A DNA stretch of 64,000 nucleotides from Morella rubra (Eukaryota > Streptophyta > Magnoliopsida > Fagales > Myricaceae), in NCBI GenBank assembly GCA_003952965.2, contig CM025856.1:27227723-27291722 (forward strand), read 5' to 3'. Below are positions 22,533 to 34,242 of the stretch, in pieces. The first letter of the stretch is position 1; the number at the start of each line of letters is the position of its first letter. The notes beneath the pieces were generated by a model. That model saw only the letters and a program-made list of their open reading frames with translations. It did not search any database and had not been told where the DNA came from. The translations under genes were made by a program, and so were the position numbers.

Positions 22533-23785
22533 TAAGTGTCGCCAACAACCTCTTTTGCTTCTCTCTTGATTTTTCAGTGAATCCATCATCAAATCTACTC
22601 TATCTTGAAGAAAAAGGTATGTAATTCATATTCTATCACTTCTCTTTGTCTTTTTCTTGTAGTTAGTGGGTTTGTGGTCCCACGAGTATGAACCCATGTG
22701 TCCATGTGTATGGGTTTGTGTGATTTTGTCGTTTTAAGCTCATTGTTTTTTATGGGTTTTACTACCCACTTGCTATTACTCTAATCTAAATCATTTCCCA
22801 TCAGATGTAACAACTACCATCAAATATCTATGGATTTTTTGTTCAAAACCTAGGTTTTGTGAAAATTTCCCCTTCTTGAGTTCTTGCTTTAATTCTTGTG
22901 AAATATGATTTAATCTATCTTGTTTGAGCTAGATTGTCTAAGACTTATTTCTTTTTAGATCTATGGAGTACATGTTGTGATTGTGAAGAGTTGAACTTGG
23001 GAAGCCAATTTGGAGGCTTCGAGTTGCATGAAAATGTCACTAAGTGACTTTATTTGTTTTTGTGTTTTCATTCCCATGTTGTTTCAATGAATTAGATCTC
23101 TTCTAAATATAGGGACTTCAGCTTGATTTGATAAGTTTGAATGTATTTGCAAAATTTTTTGCAAAAATGATTATATGCATTTCGGGTAGTTTCAAAAACA
23201 TGCCTTTTTGTCTTTAAATTTTCATAACATACTACCATCTTGTTAAAATGACATATTGGTCCTCACTATGCCGAGTGACACATTGAAAGTTCTTTGCTGA
23301 CGTTGGCCGAATAAACTATTGATGATAGGGTTGGATTTTTATAGTCCTCACGTGTTTGGGTTTTGTCATTTTATAATTATGTGAACCTGAACTTAGTGAA
23401 TATTTTATTCTCTTTGTTGGTATCCATCACATGGTTAGGATACACATGTTTATTGGTTACCTCATACTATAGCACAAGTGCGACATAAATTTGTATTGAG
23501 TATATGGACTGAGTTATTAATGAATGACATGTGATAGCTCATTAATAGCATAAGTGTAATTTTGTGTTGAACACTTATATAATCTAGTCTTTTTAGACTA
23601 CTTGGATTATATACTATGAATCTTTCTATGTGAAATCTTCTGTAGATGTGTATAATAAAATCTGCTTCTTTAATTTTCTTTGTCTATGAATGTTTGACCA
23701 TTCCATTACATTTATGGCAGAATAATAATTTCTTTTAAAAATAGTATTTATGTTGGTTGAGCTGTTTGATTTGTTTTTTTTTTTA
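22533..23785 (+). other. Pol-to-env spacer of the copia element, second part
   Basis: About 1.25 kb of AT-rich sequence without a supported gene between the MITE and the env-like ORF. Consistent with the long non-coding stretch that precedes the env-like ORF in this lineage. Confidence 0.4.
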
Positions 23786-24996
23786 ATGGTTCGGGTTAAA
23801 CTTCCAGCTAGAAAGCAGAAAGTTGATTCTCCTCCTCCACATACTTCTAAGAGGAGAAAGGCTTACACAATGTCTACCTCTCAACCCAAGAAAGGTCGTC
23901 CTTCATCAAAGGAAAAGTAGCCAACCATAATTGAAGACTTGATGACTCCCTATTCTATAATCCACAAGCTGAGAAGCTATACCACTCCAAGTTCAGCTCA
24001 AAGAAGGTTGAGCTAGAGTGAGAAATTCTTTTCGAAGAATTATCTCACTTACCTATCTCTAGTCAACTCCTGTCAAGAGGATGTGGTGCTCTTCTGCAAC
24101 ATCTTATAGCCCCACCAGAAAATGTGGTAAAAGAGTTATACTCCAACATTTTTAACATTTTTGGTTCCTCCTTCTCAGTTTATATTAGAGGAAATATCAT
24201 TGAGATTAATCATCCTTCTCTAATTGCATCTCTAGGGATTCCCCATATTGAGCATCCTACATATCCTGACAACTCCAAAACTGTTCCTCCATTAACTACC
24301 TTTGTTAGTTTAATGATCAAAAGGAAAATTAGGATCTTTAGGCACAAAAAATTTCCTGGAAAATTGCTTTCTCCTAAGCATGTCATTGCTAGTTGCATCA
24401 TCTTTACAAATATCTATCCCAACAAGCATTTGTCAGCTTATTCCTTTGAAAGGATCAGATTTTTGTATGCATTTCCTACTGGTGATTCTATAGACCTTGC
24501 TTTAAATATATGTAAGCATATACCACAAATTTATAGGTCTAATTCCACCTCGTTTAAGCTACGGTATGGATGCTTAGTGATGCGCTTACTTAGTGCGATA
24601 GGAATCACCATTCCTCCCTCTGAACCAAGGATGGTTCTAAAGGTTCTATTGGAAAAAAAAAAATCACTCTTAAGCAGAGTGAATCTCACAAAAGCCAACC
24701 CCCTTCGGTTTCCAAAACCCAAAGAACCAAATCTTTTGATACTTTGAAACTTCTTCTAGAAAGAACCAATGCAATCTCAGCCATTCAGTCTGACTTGTCC
24801 ATTATGCGACTTGACCTAAATCAACTCATGGCTGAGCACAAAGAGTTGCTTAAGCTTCTTCAGACACCACCTATTGAAGAAGGCAGTGAAAAGAGTTCAG
24901 AAGAGGAAGATGATATTGATGCAAATGAAGAGGAAGAGGGACATGAGGAAGTCGGTGAAGAAGAAGAGGGTGATTCCTCTGAAACCGAATCTGCCT
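23786..24996 (+). pseudogene. Env-like ORF of SIRE-type copia (putative plant transposon protein domain)
   Basis: Extra ORF found between pol and the 3' LTR in SIRE/Maximus elements; biochemical function unproven. It starts MVRVKLPARKQK with a basic, proline- and serine-rich head, stop at about 23917, then in other frames VVKELYSNIFNIFGSSFSVYI, RGNIIEINHPSLIASLGIP and FPGKLLSPKHVIASCIIF, matching the FYANL...VRGKxVxxSPxxIN pattern of the 'putative plant transposon protein' family. The tail (24744-24998) has a coiled coil (NAISAIQSDLSIMRLDLNQL) and an acidic end rich in EEE. No signal peptide or membrane helix is evident, so envelope function is doubtful. At least two frame breaks. Confidence 0.55.
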
Positions 24997-25754
24997 AGTT
25001 GCAGAATTTGGCCTCCTCCGTGTCAAAAAAGGGGAGTAATGTTTATTATGTGCTTTTTGGTTGATGTGTTGAATTTTTTGGCAAATGGGATATTATACTT
25101 GAAGGATTGCTGGAACTATGTTTACTGTTTTTTTGTAGTTGCTAAAACTATGGTTTATGTTGCTGTTTTAAAGATTTTGTGGAAATATTTTGTATCTCTT
25201 GAACAGATATGTGCTTTAATGAGTTTTATGATTTGGTAGACTATGTTTGTGTTCTGATTTAGTTGAACAATTTAAATCTGATAGTTGGTTTAATATCATT
25301 GATAAATCTGTTGGTTTGTATTTCTATTTCTCATTACTTAGTCTATATTTTAATTTCTTTAAAATTGTCTAATGTGATGATTGGTGGAGGTTATGGATAA
25401 GTAAGTGCTGCTTGATAGGGGGAATTGCCTTCTATTTAGTTGAAAGTCATTGCTAGTCTCAGGGGGAGACATGTCACAGCCAAGATGAGATTATACCTGT
25501 TGTCTTTAATATTTCTTATCTTGAACTAATGCTGTTTCTAATGGGTTGTTCAGATGTGTGTGTTTGATAAGAATGTTTTAGGTACTTATATCTCAGATTT
25601 TAGTTTATTAGCCTTACATTTGTTTTATTTTTTCCTTAAATATGGATTGAGTCTGTATGTAAACTGTTTCTTGTGGTGTTGATCGACAGGACTCATTATT
25701 TTTTGTTTATAGGCTAGTACAGGTTTTGTCATGAAGAATGCCAAAGCAGGAGAT
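24997..25754 (+). other. 3' untranslated region and polypurine tract of copia
   Basis: T-rich, non-coding. Ends with aatgccaaagcaggagat (about 25737-25754), a variant of the GCCAAAGGGGGAGATTG polypurine tract that primes plus-strand synthesis in SIRE-type elements, placed directly before the LTR. Confidence 0.55.
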
Positions 25755-26934
25755 TGTAAAAGATTTATTGGCATTTAACGTGAAAAACTTAGAATGGGTA
25801 CTTGTCACTTTGCATTTGTCCTTGGCTTGACCATTTTATCCCAACTCATATAAAAGGTATCTTGAAAACTTACGTTCATTCTATTCATTGCAAAATTGAT
25901 TTTTTGAGAGAAGAAGGTGTGTGACTAGCTTATGAGTTTCAAGAATCCCTTGAAGAATCAATCACATTTTCTTTAAGAGATCTCGATGGATTGTGCATAG
26001 AAGAATGCATACGATCGCCGTAATAGTGTGGAGAGATCACCACCAACATTCTTCAAGAAAGGAAGATTTCCAGATGTTGCTGGAAACAAGAAGAGTGGTT
26101 GGAGTTCCAGCTCTTGGAGTTGCTGTTTGTGTGAGGTTCATGTGTGAAGATTAGCAAGGCTTCGGTTTGGTGTTTAAGTCATCTTTCAAGCTTGCTCAGA
26201 TGTTCTGAGATTGTTGCAAGTTGCAAATCTAAGCGATTGACTTAGGAAGGTTCGAAGGGGATCGGATTCACCTAGGTGTGTCTAATAGTCGAAGATCACT
26301 TTGTAACCTGAGTTTGAAAGTAATGAAGATTCACGTCACCAGCCAAGGGCCCGGAGAGTTGTTTCTTCTTAAAGACGTTTCTTTAAGGAATTTTTCTCTT
26401 CATCACCAATCTTCGTTGTCAATGTGGTGAATGTCGATGTTCTTGATTTTGATTTGCAGATTTACTATGATTACTAACCTCTCTTGTGTTTTGTATTGCT
26501 AAACTAATCTTTGAAGGTTTAAAGAAAGAGAGGTAACAAGAACATCTTCATGAGGTATGGTTGGTAATATATTATATCTACTTATCTAATCGGTATTTTG
26601 TTTTTAGATTGATTGTCGATCAATTTTGTAATTGAATATGTAAGTTACACTTTCCGTAGTTTATTCAGAGTTTGTTGTAGTTAGGTCAGAATCATACTCT
26701 GTTCTTCACAGATTTTACAAAGTGTTTTTACAGATTGTGATTGTTTCCGTTACGGTCAAAATTGTCTTGACTGAGTATTGTTAGGTGCATTTGGAATTGA
26801 AAGCATTTGATTAGGATTGATAATATCTAGGTCAAGTTATATTGGCATGAAATTGTTGTTCATATATCTTGGTCTTTAAAAAGATTGTTGATATTTTTTA
26901 AAGTTACTTATTCAGCCCCTCTAGATATTTTGCA
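25755..26934 (+). mobile_element. 3' LTR of the copia element, about 1.18 kb
   Basis: Starts TGTAAAAGATTTATTGGCAT right after the polypurine tract and ends cagcccctctagatattttgca at 26934, the style of SIRE-lineage LTR ends. TG...CA termini are present. No 5' partner in the window. It abuts a LINE fragment, implying insertion into, or recombination with, a LINE. Confidence 0.6.
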
Positions 26935-26939
26935 CCTTG

Positions 26940-27300
26940 CTTGGGTCTAAATTAGGTTATTCACTTTCAAATACTCCCAACGATCCTTGTCTAGGGAGAT
27001 TACGAATAATTGCCCTTGGAAAAAGTGACGCCCAATCTCCATTGGCTACACCCTTATGCAAGCGTTCCCGAATTTGATGTCTACCACTTCTCCCATTACA
27101 CCAAGTAAAAATCGGCCTTGAGCTCCCCAAGTCCACTAAGCCATGAGATAATTTCAGTTGATAAAATCCGTCCCGAGAAGAGAACACAAACGGCCTGCCT
27201 CCTCTTTTATCATGCTGCCCAGACAGAGCGTTGAAGTCCCCCATAATAAGCCACGGTCCACCAAATAGACTACCAATCCCATCCAGCTCCTCCCAAAATT
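26940..27300 (-). pseudogene. LINE ORF2 endonuclease fragment
   Basis: Apurinic-like endonuclease of a plant L1-type LINE. Reads ELDGIGSLFGGPWLIMGDFN then GQHDKRGGRPF and LVDLGSSRPIFTWCNGR, the usual GPWLLxGDFNE and DLGFxGxxFTWxN motifs with the catalytic GDFN present. It ends after RNLPRQG where copia LTR sequence begins; the SDH motif that should follow is lost. It probably belonged to the same LINE whose ORF1 and ORF2 start lie at 29.9-32.2 kb on the same strand. Confidence 0.7.
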
Positions 27301-27558
27301 TTTGGCTATGTTTTAGAACTCAGAATATCTCATTTTGACGTTTTCAATCTTTGAATAGCCTTTTTGAAGACCAAACAATTCAATTTGACCCCTACGGAGT
27401 CCAGATAATTTGCTCCCGACCTTATGAAAATGATTTCCAATGCTCAAGGTGAAAAATCGCTTGTCAGAAACAGAAGTATTATTTATTGATTTCTTTTTGT
27501 GACCACATAAGCAATAAATTCAGCTTTCTATGGTACTCCAATGGCAACGAGTGTTGTA
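27301..27558. other. Unassigned spacer
   Basis: No gene seen. Lies between the LINE piece and the left target duplication of the HSP90 retropseudogene. Confidence 0.3.
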
Positions 27559-27570
27559 TTTACATGGTCA
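27559..27570. repeat. Target-site duplication of HSP90 retropseudogene (left)
   Basis: TTTACATGGTCA, identical to 28515-28526. Confidence 0.8.
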
Positions 27571-28514
27571 GTATTTTTTTTTAACGCAATGGTAGGTACT
27601 AGATGGGGACCCACAATTTTTATCAGTTCAAAAAAAAAAGCATACAGAAAGCCCACGCAATAACCATTCAACTTTCAGACAGACTAATAACAAAAAACCT
27701 CCCTTTGAACGGACACGCTTCCACCAACACAGACCAAAATACATAATTCAACAAGGCCTAAGCAGAAGACCTTAGTCCTCTTCCTCCATCTTGCTCTCCT
27801 CCACCGCATCATCCTTTAAAGTCGACATGTCGGCATTCTCACCACCAGTCTCTTCCTTGTCGATACTGAGACCAAGTTTCAACATCCTGTGAATTCTTGA
27901 ACCAAAGGTGTTGGGATCGTCGAGGCTGAAACCAGAAGTCCAGAGGGCTGTCTCATACAACAGCAATACTAGATCCTTAACAGATTTGTCATTTTTATCA
28001 GCCTCGGCTCTCTTCCTCAGCTCCTCCATAATGCCATTTTCAGGATTAATCTCCATGGTCTTCTTGCTTGACATGTAGGAGCTCATGCTGCTGCCTCTCA
28101 GAGCCTGAGCCTTCATGATCCTCTCCATGTTCGCAGACCAACCATACTCCCTGGTAACCAAGCAGCAAGGAGAGTCCACAATTCTGTCCAAAACAACCAC
28201 TTTCTCAACCCTGTCTCCCAAGATATCCTTCATCATCTTGCAGAGGTTCTTGAACGACTTCTTCTTCTCCTCCCTTTTCTGTTTCTCTTCCTCGCTCTCA
28301 TCCTTGAGCTTCAAAGCTTCTTTTGTAGCAGAAACCAGCTTCTTACCATCATACTCTTTCAATTATCAAACAGCGTACTCATCAATAGCATCAACCATAA
28401 AGATCAGTTCGTAGCCCTTCTTCTTAAGCCTCTCCAAGAATGGAGAGTTCTCCACAGCCTTCTTGCTCTCACCTGTAATGTAGTAAATATCCTTTTGGCC
28501 CTCCTTCATCCTTG
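27571..28514 (-). pseudogene. HSP90: Processed HSP90 pseudogene, 5'-truncated
   Basis: Cytosolic HSP90 is the ATP-dependent chaperone that, among many clients, matures NLR receptors. Only the C-terminal third is present. It starts [18 protein letters not shown] and runs through [17 protein letters not shown] and [10 protein letters not shown], then two adjacent stops (TGATAA) where G-Q is expected, then a 196-codon open stretch to the C-terminus. The TPR-docking tail MEEVD reads MEEED. A 3' UTR-like segment and poly-A (TTTTTTTTT on the plus strand near 27574) follow. A 12-bp duplication TTTACATGGTCA flanks it at 27559-27570 and 28515-28526. The absence of introns, the tail and the duplication show LINE-mediated retroposition of an mRNA. 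Confidence 0.9.
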
Positions 28515-28526
28515 TTTACATGGTCA
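28515..28526. repeat. Target-site duplication of HSP90 retropseudogene (right)
   Basis: TTTACATGGTCA, identical to 27559-27570; it marks the 5' truncation point of the copied mRNA. Confidence 0.8.
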
Positions 28527-28633
28527 CTTGTTACTTGAGTACGGTTTCTTCTCTTAGTATCTGGCGCGTAGGGCGCAAGCAACGTGCACTGGAAATTCTA
28601 GCACGCATCGCTCGCATGCAGGGAGTGAGCAAA

Positions 28634-28660
28634 ATGTGCGCTGGAAATTCCAGCGCACAT
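28634..28660. repeat. 27-base perfect palindrome with one-base centre
   Basis: Arms ATGTGCGCTGGAA and TTCCAGCGCACAT around a single A. A worn copy (GTGCACTGGAAATTCTAGCAC) lies at about 28584-28604. The surrounding 28560-28700 is unusually GC-rich with repeated gtgagcaa(c)(g)tgcg units. Confidence 0.7.
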
Positions 28661-28699
28661 GGCTTGCACGTGCTGTCGTGCAGAGTGTGAGCAACGTGC

Positions 28700-29940
28700 G
28701 TAAATTAAAATAAGTTATTATGATTCAAGGACATATAATTTATAGACTCTAAATTAGTTTCTTTTTTTTCAACTTCAATATTCCTTTTAATTCGAAAGTT
28801 AAAAATTTCAAGAAATTATTTTTTTCCAATAAAAAAATTAGAAATTAAGTTAAGGAATTAAGAGCGATTTGTACAAGTGGTATATAATATTGTAAAGACT
28901 ACCATTAAAGCAGCCTAAGCCAGATTTACTATATCCATGTGAATTATATTCTCTATCTATATAAATATGAAGGATTTTTTCCCTTATTGTTCACTAATTA
29001 GTATTATGTTCATTAATAATAGTGGAATACCTGGCGCAGAGTCAAAAGGGATTCTGACCCAACACCGTTGATGAAACAATCCAATAAACTCATAACTGAA
29101 ACAGGTTCTTATATGATTATTTCGAATAATATATGTCTTATCATCTTTAACATATTATTTGCAAGTTATTTGTGACTCCCTTCGATCGGTACACTAAAAT
29201 TCACGTTCAAAACCGCAAAAAGGATCTAAAAGTAGAGATCCATGGGAATTTTTTTAGTAAAGTGGACCTATATAAGACACGTTGACATTGTAGCAAAGGC
29301 CACGAATGTGAATTATCTGATGTGATTCTTGTATTTGGACAATTTCGATACTTAATTGCGACAAGTTTTTCCCAAAACGAATTTTTAAAATTTTAGCGGG
29401 TGCCAAAGTTTTGATGAAATGGAAACTACAATAATCAAAAATTAAAAAAAAAAAAAAGTGCACCTGATCTATTTCGTTATAAGAACACTGATGCTCACAT
29501 TGATGCGCAATAGTGATATTCGACAGATATTAGGCTCAGGACAAACACGAGTAGTATAGCCAATAGAGTTCAAGGATCTGCAACCATATACGTCCATAAA
29601 TTATTTGTGTAAGGTGTAAATTATATAATCATATTTGTCAACTTTTCACGAATTTTAATAAAATAATAAATATGTATTAACTTTTTATAAATTTTAATAA
29701 ATAAATATGTAATACAAAATACTTTCCAAACTAATTTCAAGCTATAGGTTCATTTTTTCGAACTCCAATAAAAATCAATTTGAAACATGTTTCGGAATGA
29801 AAAACAAAAAGTAAACTTGAAACCAACTCTAACACAGCCTTTCTTTCTCACGCCATTCACCCGAGCTATGCACAAAAGAAAGAGCTCAAGGCTGAAAGTT
29901 CGGTTCAGCAAATAAAATCACACTAAATATACGTTGATTC
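28700..29940. other. AT-rich intergenic stretch
   Basis: No supported gene or defined repeat; long A/T runs near 28745-28850 and 29640-29710. Confidence 0.4.
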
Positions 29941-30200
29941 ATGACCACCAAATCAAACTCAACTCCCCGTCTCCAAGCAAAAATCATCCCACCCTTCAAA
30001 GCAACAGCCGGAACCTCAAGAGATTCCGGATCACCCAAACTCGCCAAGATACACGTAGCAACTGAGACTTTCGTTTCCGCAATCCGGGTTCAAATGTTTG
30101 AGCATTGCCCGCAGCGAATTGATAGTCGAGGCTTGGGCAAGGCCTCGACAGTTCCAGAAAAGAACAGTCATTGCGAGGTGGGGGGCATGGGCAAGCCCGC
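29941..30200 (-). pseudogene. LINE ORF2 start (endonuclease N-terminus)
   Basis: On the minus strand the sequence reads FWNCRGLGQASTINSLRAML then KHLNPD, the WNCRGLGxxxxxxxLRxLxKxxxPDI start of plant L1 endonucleases. It decays into stops after about 40 residues and is cut near 29941. The GDFN motif expected about 90 residues later is found at 27.2 kb, so some 2.6 kb appears to have been inserted or rearranged between them. Confidence 0.6.
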
Positions 30201-30539
30201 CTCCTTAGCTGTAGAGTCTCCACCACCATCGTCCTTATCACTGACTCTATGACCATACTGCAGTGCTCCCGCACACTGCGTAACCTTGATTTTGCCTTTG
30301 CACTTCCTAGACAAAACCGCAGGCTCCCTGTTCTTCTTAGAAATTTTTAACCAACTAGACAGAGCTTGGAAATCTTCATCATCACCGACTGGCTCACTTT
30401 CATGGCTGACCGTACGGCTTGAGAGTTTGCAAAGACGCTATTTTTTTGGACTGACGAGTATCCTCCCTAATCAGCAAAGGAACCTCCCGTTTCTTTCCTC
30501 CCTTAAAACAAGGGCTTCGCAAGCCCAGGCTAGCATTGC

Positions 30540-32095
30540 CTACCAAAGCCCTTTTGCCTTGTGCGAAGGAAGTTGAGAGAACACAGCCTGACCCATCTCA
30601 CTGCCAACCACCGAATGAGTTTGTTTAGCTAAGCCCAAAGTGGCCTTTAACTCTCCGTTGTCTCCAAAGCCCAACGAAGACCCACCTGAAGGGAGCCCAA
30701 ACCTTTCTTCCACTGCATCAATTTCGGCCAAAAGGGCCGGGCCCACCAAATTATCATCCTCGGTACATACCCCCACATTACCTGAATAAAATAGGACAGC
30801 ACCTTCTTCTCTCTTTTTCTGCCTAAACTGATCGAGTCCAAATTCCAGCGCTGCCTGCCATGCGCCCAGCACAGACACCTCTTTGTCGGGGATGGTTGGG
30901 AAGGACCCTCCCACCACAGAGCCTGTTGCCACAGAAGAGGCGTTGCCAACCCCAGCTGCTGACACCTGCTCATCCAGCCTCTCTGTCCTAAGCACCCCGA
31001 TCTGTTCAAAGATGTCAGAAATGTCGGAAATCAAAAATCTGCACAGATAGGCGGCGCGTGACCGCTCCAAAAATCTTCTCAGCTCCACTATGTCCTTCCG
31101 ACTCCATCTGATTAATGTTACCGACACCCTCCGCGCGATTGCAATCTGTTCCACCAAATCCAGTAAGATCTCTACGCTTTGCTTCTGCTGGTTGTGAAAC
31201 TGAGGGTTGAGACGGTGAGGGAGGCTGGGAGTTAGCTGTGGGTTGTGATTCTGACGATTAAGGGTGAGGCTGGGTTGAACCAGTGATGTACTTAGAGCAT
31301 TAGAGGTATTCCGCCCAGATCTGTTAGCCATAGAACCAAGCCCTGAAAAACGCCTGTAATCTGTGGAAAGAGCAAACATCCGAGAACTAAAGTTCTTTGG
31401 TTCTACCTTCAAGTTAGCAGGCGCCCAACAGATGTTCGTCATATGGCCTAAACACCCACAGTTAAAACAAAACCCCGATATCCATTTGAATTTCAATTGA
31501 ACCCACGCATCCTCCCTGTTAACCCGTGGTAAGAAAAAACCAAGGCACAGCGGCTTTGAAACCTCGATAAGCACCTTTACCCGAATGAATTGAGTCACCC
31601 AGACATGCTTTTGGGATCTAAAATCCACCTCCAGAGCTTTCCCAGTTCTGCTAGCTACCCACCCAGCTCGATCCTTTGTCGTTTGTCCTATAGGGAGGAT
31701 ATGAACCTAGATCCAAATGGGGATTTCAGAAAAATCCACTTCTAGTATAGTCTCACCTTGATCCAGAGACTTCAAGACCAAAGGAAATCCTTCTATATTC
31801 CAAGGTGATTGTTCCATAACACGAAGCTTGCTGTTCACATAAGGAAATGTAAAGAGAAATCTATCCCCTTCCACCTCTTCCATCACCAAATCCTTAAAAA
31901 AGTGCCAAGCACGGTAAAGAGCTCCCCTGATACCAACCTTGTTGAAAGGCCTATCCGACAACAGCTTGCCCACCAGAACAAGGTTGACCTCGCCACCTTC
32001 TTCACCACTGTCAAAAGACCCCCCCCCCCCGCCATTTTGGCAAACCGATCCTGAGACCTAGGACCCATAGACCTTGAGGGCTTTGCCATGAAGAA
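30540..32095 (-). pseudogene. LINE ORF1 (DUF4283 and CCHC zinc knuckle)
   Basis: ORF1 binds LINE RNA. The start MAKPSRSMGPRSQDRFAKMA is followed by a 12-C homopolymer (near 32020) that puts the next part in another frame. The next frame has GKLLSDRPFNKVGIRGALYRAWHFF and FLFTFPYVNSKLRVMEQSPWNI, followed by GFPLVLKSLD (DUF4283), a stop near 31710, then WISGFCFNCGCLGHMTNICW, a CX2CX4HX4C knuckle. The long tail to 30540 is serine- and glycine-rich. 362 codons remain open. This is the most complete LINE part here; ORF2 follows downstream on the same strand as expected. Confidence 0.75.
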
Positions 32096-32754
32096 TCCCA
32101 ACAATCCATAAAAAAGAGGAATATCACTCGAGACCAAAATACCACCCGAAACAAAGAGAAGAAACCAGCCAACAAAGAAAGAACAATGGAGAAACGCCAC
32201 AAAATCAATAGAACAGGATCATAAACTTGAGGACCAAGGGCCTAAAACCCCAAAAAAACTCTCCAGATGAGACAACACTTTTCCACTTCTTCAAAGCCAT
32301 GGAAAAAGATCCCAACGATCCATTCTAAGTGGTCATACACATGGAGTCACATTTAAGATGTAACATCATGCAATAAACATTACCACAGACATGCTGGCGG
32401 TCGAGATATAGAGGTTAAAGGTGAGCTAGGGGTGGTGATAGGGGTCCAAGTGGTGGTAAGAGTCCCAAGGGTGGGGCGTGGTAGAGGTTGTAGCGACCGC
32501 TTAGCTGAAGAGCAAGAAAGGGACAAGGAGATGGGAGCAAATAGTTGACATGGTCGGGGTCAAGCAATAGTATTGAACTTGGTGACTTATATAAGACAGA
32601 CGACGAGGACCTAGACTTATATGTCAATCTTACCTACCCCGTAGGGAACCATACCACTATAGTAAGAGAGTGGTTTGGAGCATTTCTAAATGCATAAAAT
32701 AACTAGCAAGATGGTGGCGTGAACTTTGAGTATGAAGATTGATGGGCCATAATT
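32096..32754. other. LINE 5' flank and unassigned stretch
   Basis: The first 200 bases probably are the LINE 5' UTR (minus strand). The remainder contains a G-rich run of ggtggt/ggggtc near 32425-32480 without a recognised gene. Confidence 0.3.
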
Positions 32755-33145
32755 TGTTAGACTCATATCAAATTAGACAGTAGCCGGCTCGTGAGGCCCA
32801 CGTGAGTTATTATATCCTTGATAGTCTCCTCCATGAGCTTGGACTCCCGACTCTCTTATGAATATCGAAGCATCACCCATTTGGTCTGGGAGCTCTAGGA
32901 ATCGTAATAGGATTAAAAGTCCTGACCTCCTAAGTAGTTAATTCATAGTAGGACTATAGGTCTCTCTACCTATAAAAGCATGGTACACCTCGTAACTTCT
33001 ATTTTATGCTTAATTAATTCTCTAAACTTATACACTTTCCAATCTCTAATTTTGGCATCAGAGGCTCCCTTCCGACGCCACACCCCTCAGTGATTCTTTA
33101 CAAGCTTACTTGTTTACTGACCTTCTGTGATCTTTGGCATCATCA
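32755..33145 (+). mobile_element. Tat-like Ty3-gypsy LTR, about 390 bp
   Basis: Starts TGTTAGACTCATATC, carries a promoter-like TATAAAAG at 32971, and ends catca before attggagttatctgtggga, a worn form of the TTGGCGCCGTCTGTGGGA primer-site region of Tat-lineage elements. TG...CA ends. No second copy in the window. Confidence 0.5.
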
Positions 33146-33233
33146 ATTGGAGTTATCTGTGGGAATTCTAAAACTTCTCTCTGTTCCGATCACCTCTTCA
33201 TCGCCTCGCTGTTTCCCACTACCTCTTTCCAAG

Positions 33234-33449
33234 ATGACTTCCTCACTTGAAAAATCGAATGGCATCCAGAACTCTCTGATAACTATTGAACGCACTACAA
33301 ACGACGAACCTTTGTTGGCCACCCTTGCCAAAAGTGTCAAAACCCTCACCCATAAGTTTGATGCCAACCAACCACCCCATCACCCTCACGATCTCATGCA
33401 TCGATCGCACCACACGAGGAATCCATTGAGATGTATTCTGCTCACCTGA
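33234..33449 (+). pseudogene. Possible gag start of the Tat-like element
   Basis: A plus-strand frame from an ATG about 90 bases after the primer site: MTSSLEKSNGIQNSLITIER then a stretch with LLATLAKSVKTLTHKFD and an HHPHD tail. The position is right for a gag leader but the sequence is too short and decayed to match a family. Confidence 0.3.
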
Positions 33450-34240
33450 CCCCCTCTGAACCGACAGTGACCGGAAGATGGCAAGTAGCATTCCTTGAAC
33501 AAATGGTTGGGCAAGCAGAACAGATACGGTTACTGGAGAAAAGGAGGAGAGTTCTAAGATGTTATTAACCAACCCTTCGGATGGCATGAGGATGTTGTTT
33601 CCATAGTAACCATGCAATAAAAGCAAGGAAGACATGAGCATACGTGAAGTCGATTACAGTACTAATCAAAAATGAAGTGTCATGGCTGGCGCAAATAATA
33701 GACTCGATGGGATCGTTAGACCATAAAGGCACACTCGTAGGTCCATGCCCAAAGTCTCAAAAACATAATTGGAAATCTAACCAGACCACGAAAATTGATG
33801 CTTGAACACCATAACGAAATGACAGTAAAAATGTGAGCAGATGACTCCTGGTCAATGACCCCAGTCGAGGAAAGGAACAATTGTGACCCTCGACCGTTTG
33901 GGTGCGGGACAATTGTATTATCGATGACATTGATTAGGTGAACGTTGGACCTAATGAGTTTACTTCAAAACTCCTCAACAAATTGGAAGAGTCAAGAAAG
34001 TTACTCGAAAAGCTCCCAAGCATTTAACAAGCAAATAAAATACCATGAAGCGCGTAGCCTCATGGTTCAAAAATTCCAAGCCGATCAAAACGTCACAGCA
34101 TATCATCAAAACAAAGTGTTCCAATGTTCCAAATATACATGTATGAGAATAGAAACAAGAACTATAGCTAAACGCATCTACGGACTAGGACTCTCCTACC
34201 ACCTCCGACAAAAGGTTGGCTCCTTCCTTCGCTCCCTCTA
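33450..34240. other. Decayed retroelement interior
   Basis: Short broken frames on the plus strand (for example QAFNKQIKYHEARSLM at about 34020) hint at former gag, but no motif is secure. Confidence 0.3.
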
Positions 34241-34242
34241 GA

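Larger units (their letters stand above)
16425..26934 (+). mobile_element. Ty1-copia retrotransposon, SIRE/Maximus type, 5'-truncated
   Basis: Order on the plus strand: gag, coiled coil, CCHC knuckle, protease, integrase, reverse transcriptase, RNase H, a gap, an env-like ORF, polypurine tract and 3' LTR. The integrase-before-RT order defines copia; the extra ORF between pol and the 3' LTR and the LTR end style (cagcccctctag) are marks of the SIRE/Maximus lineage. The 5' LTR, primer site and first gag residues are absent where the foreign LTR ends at 16424. Several stops and frameshifts and two MITE insertions show it has been inactive for long. Confidence 0.75.
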
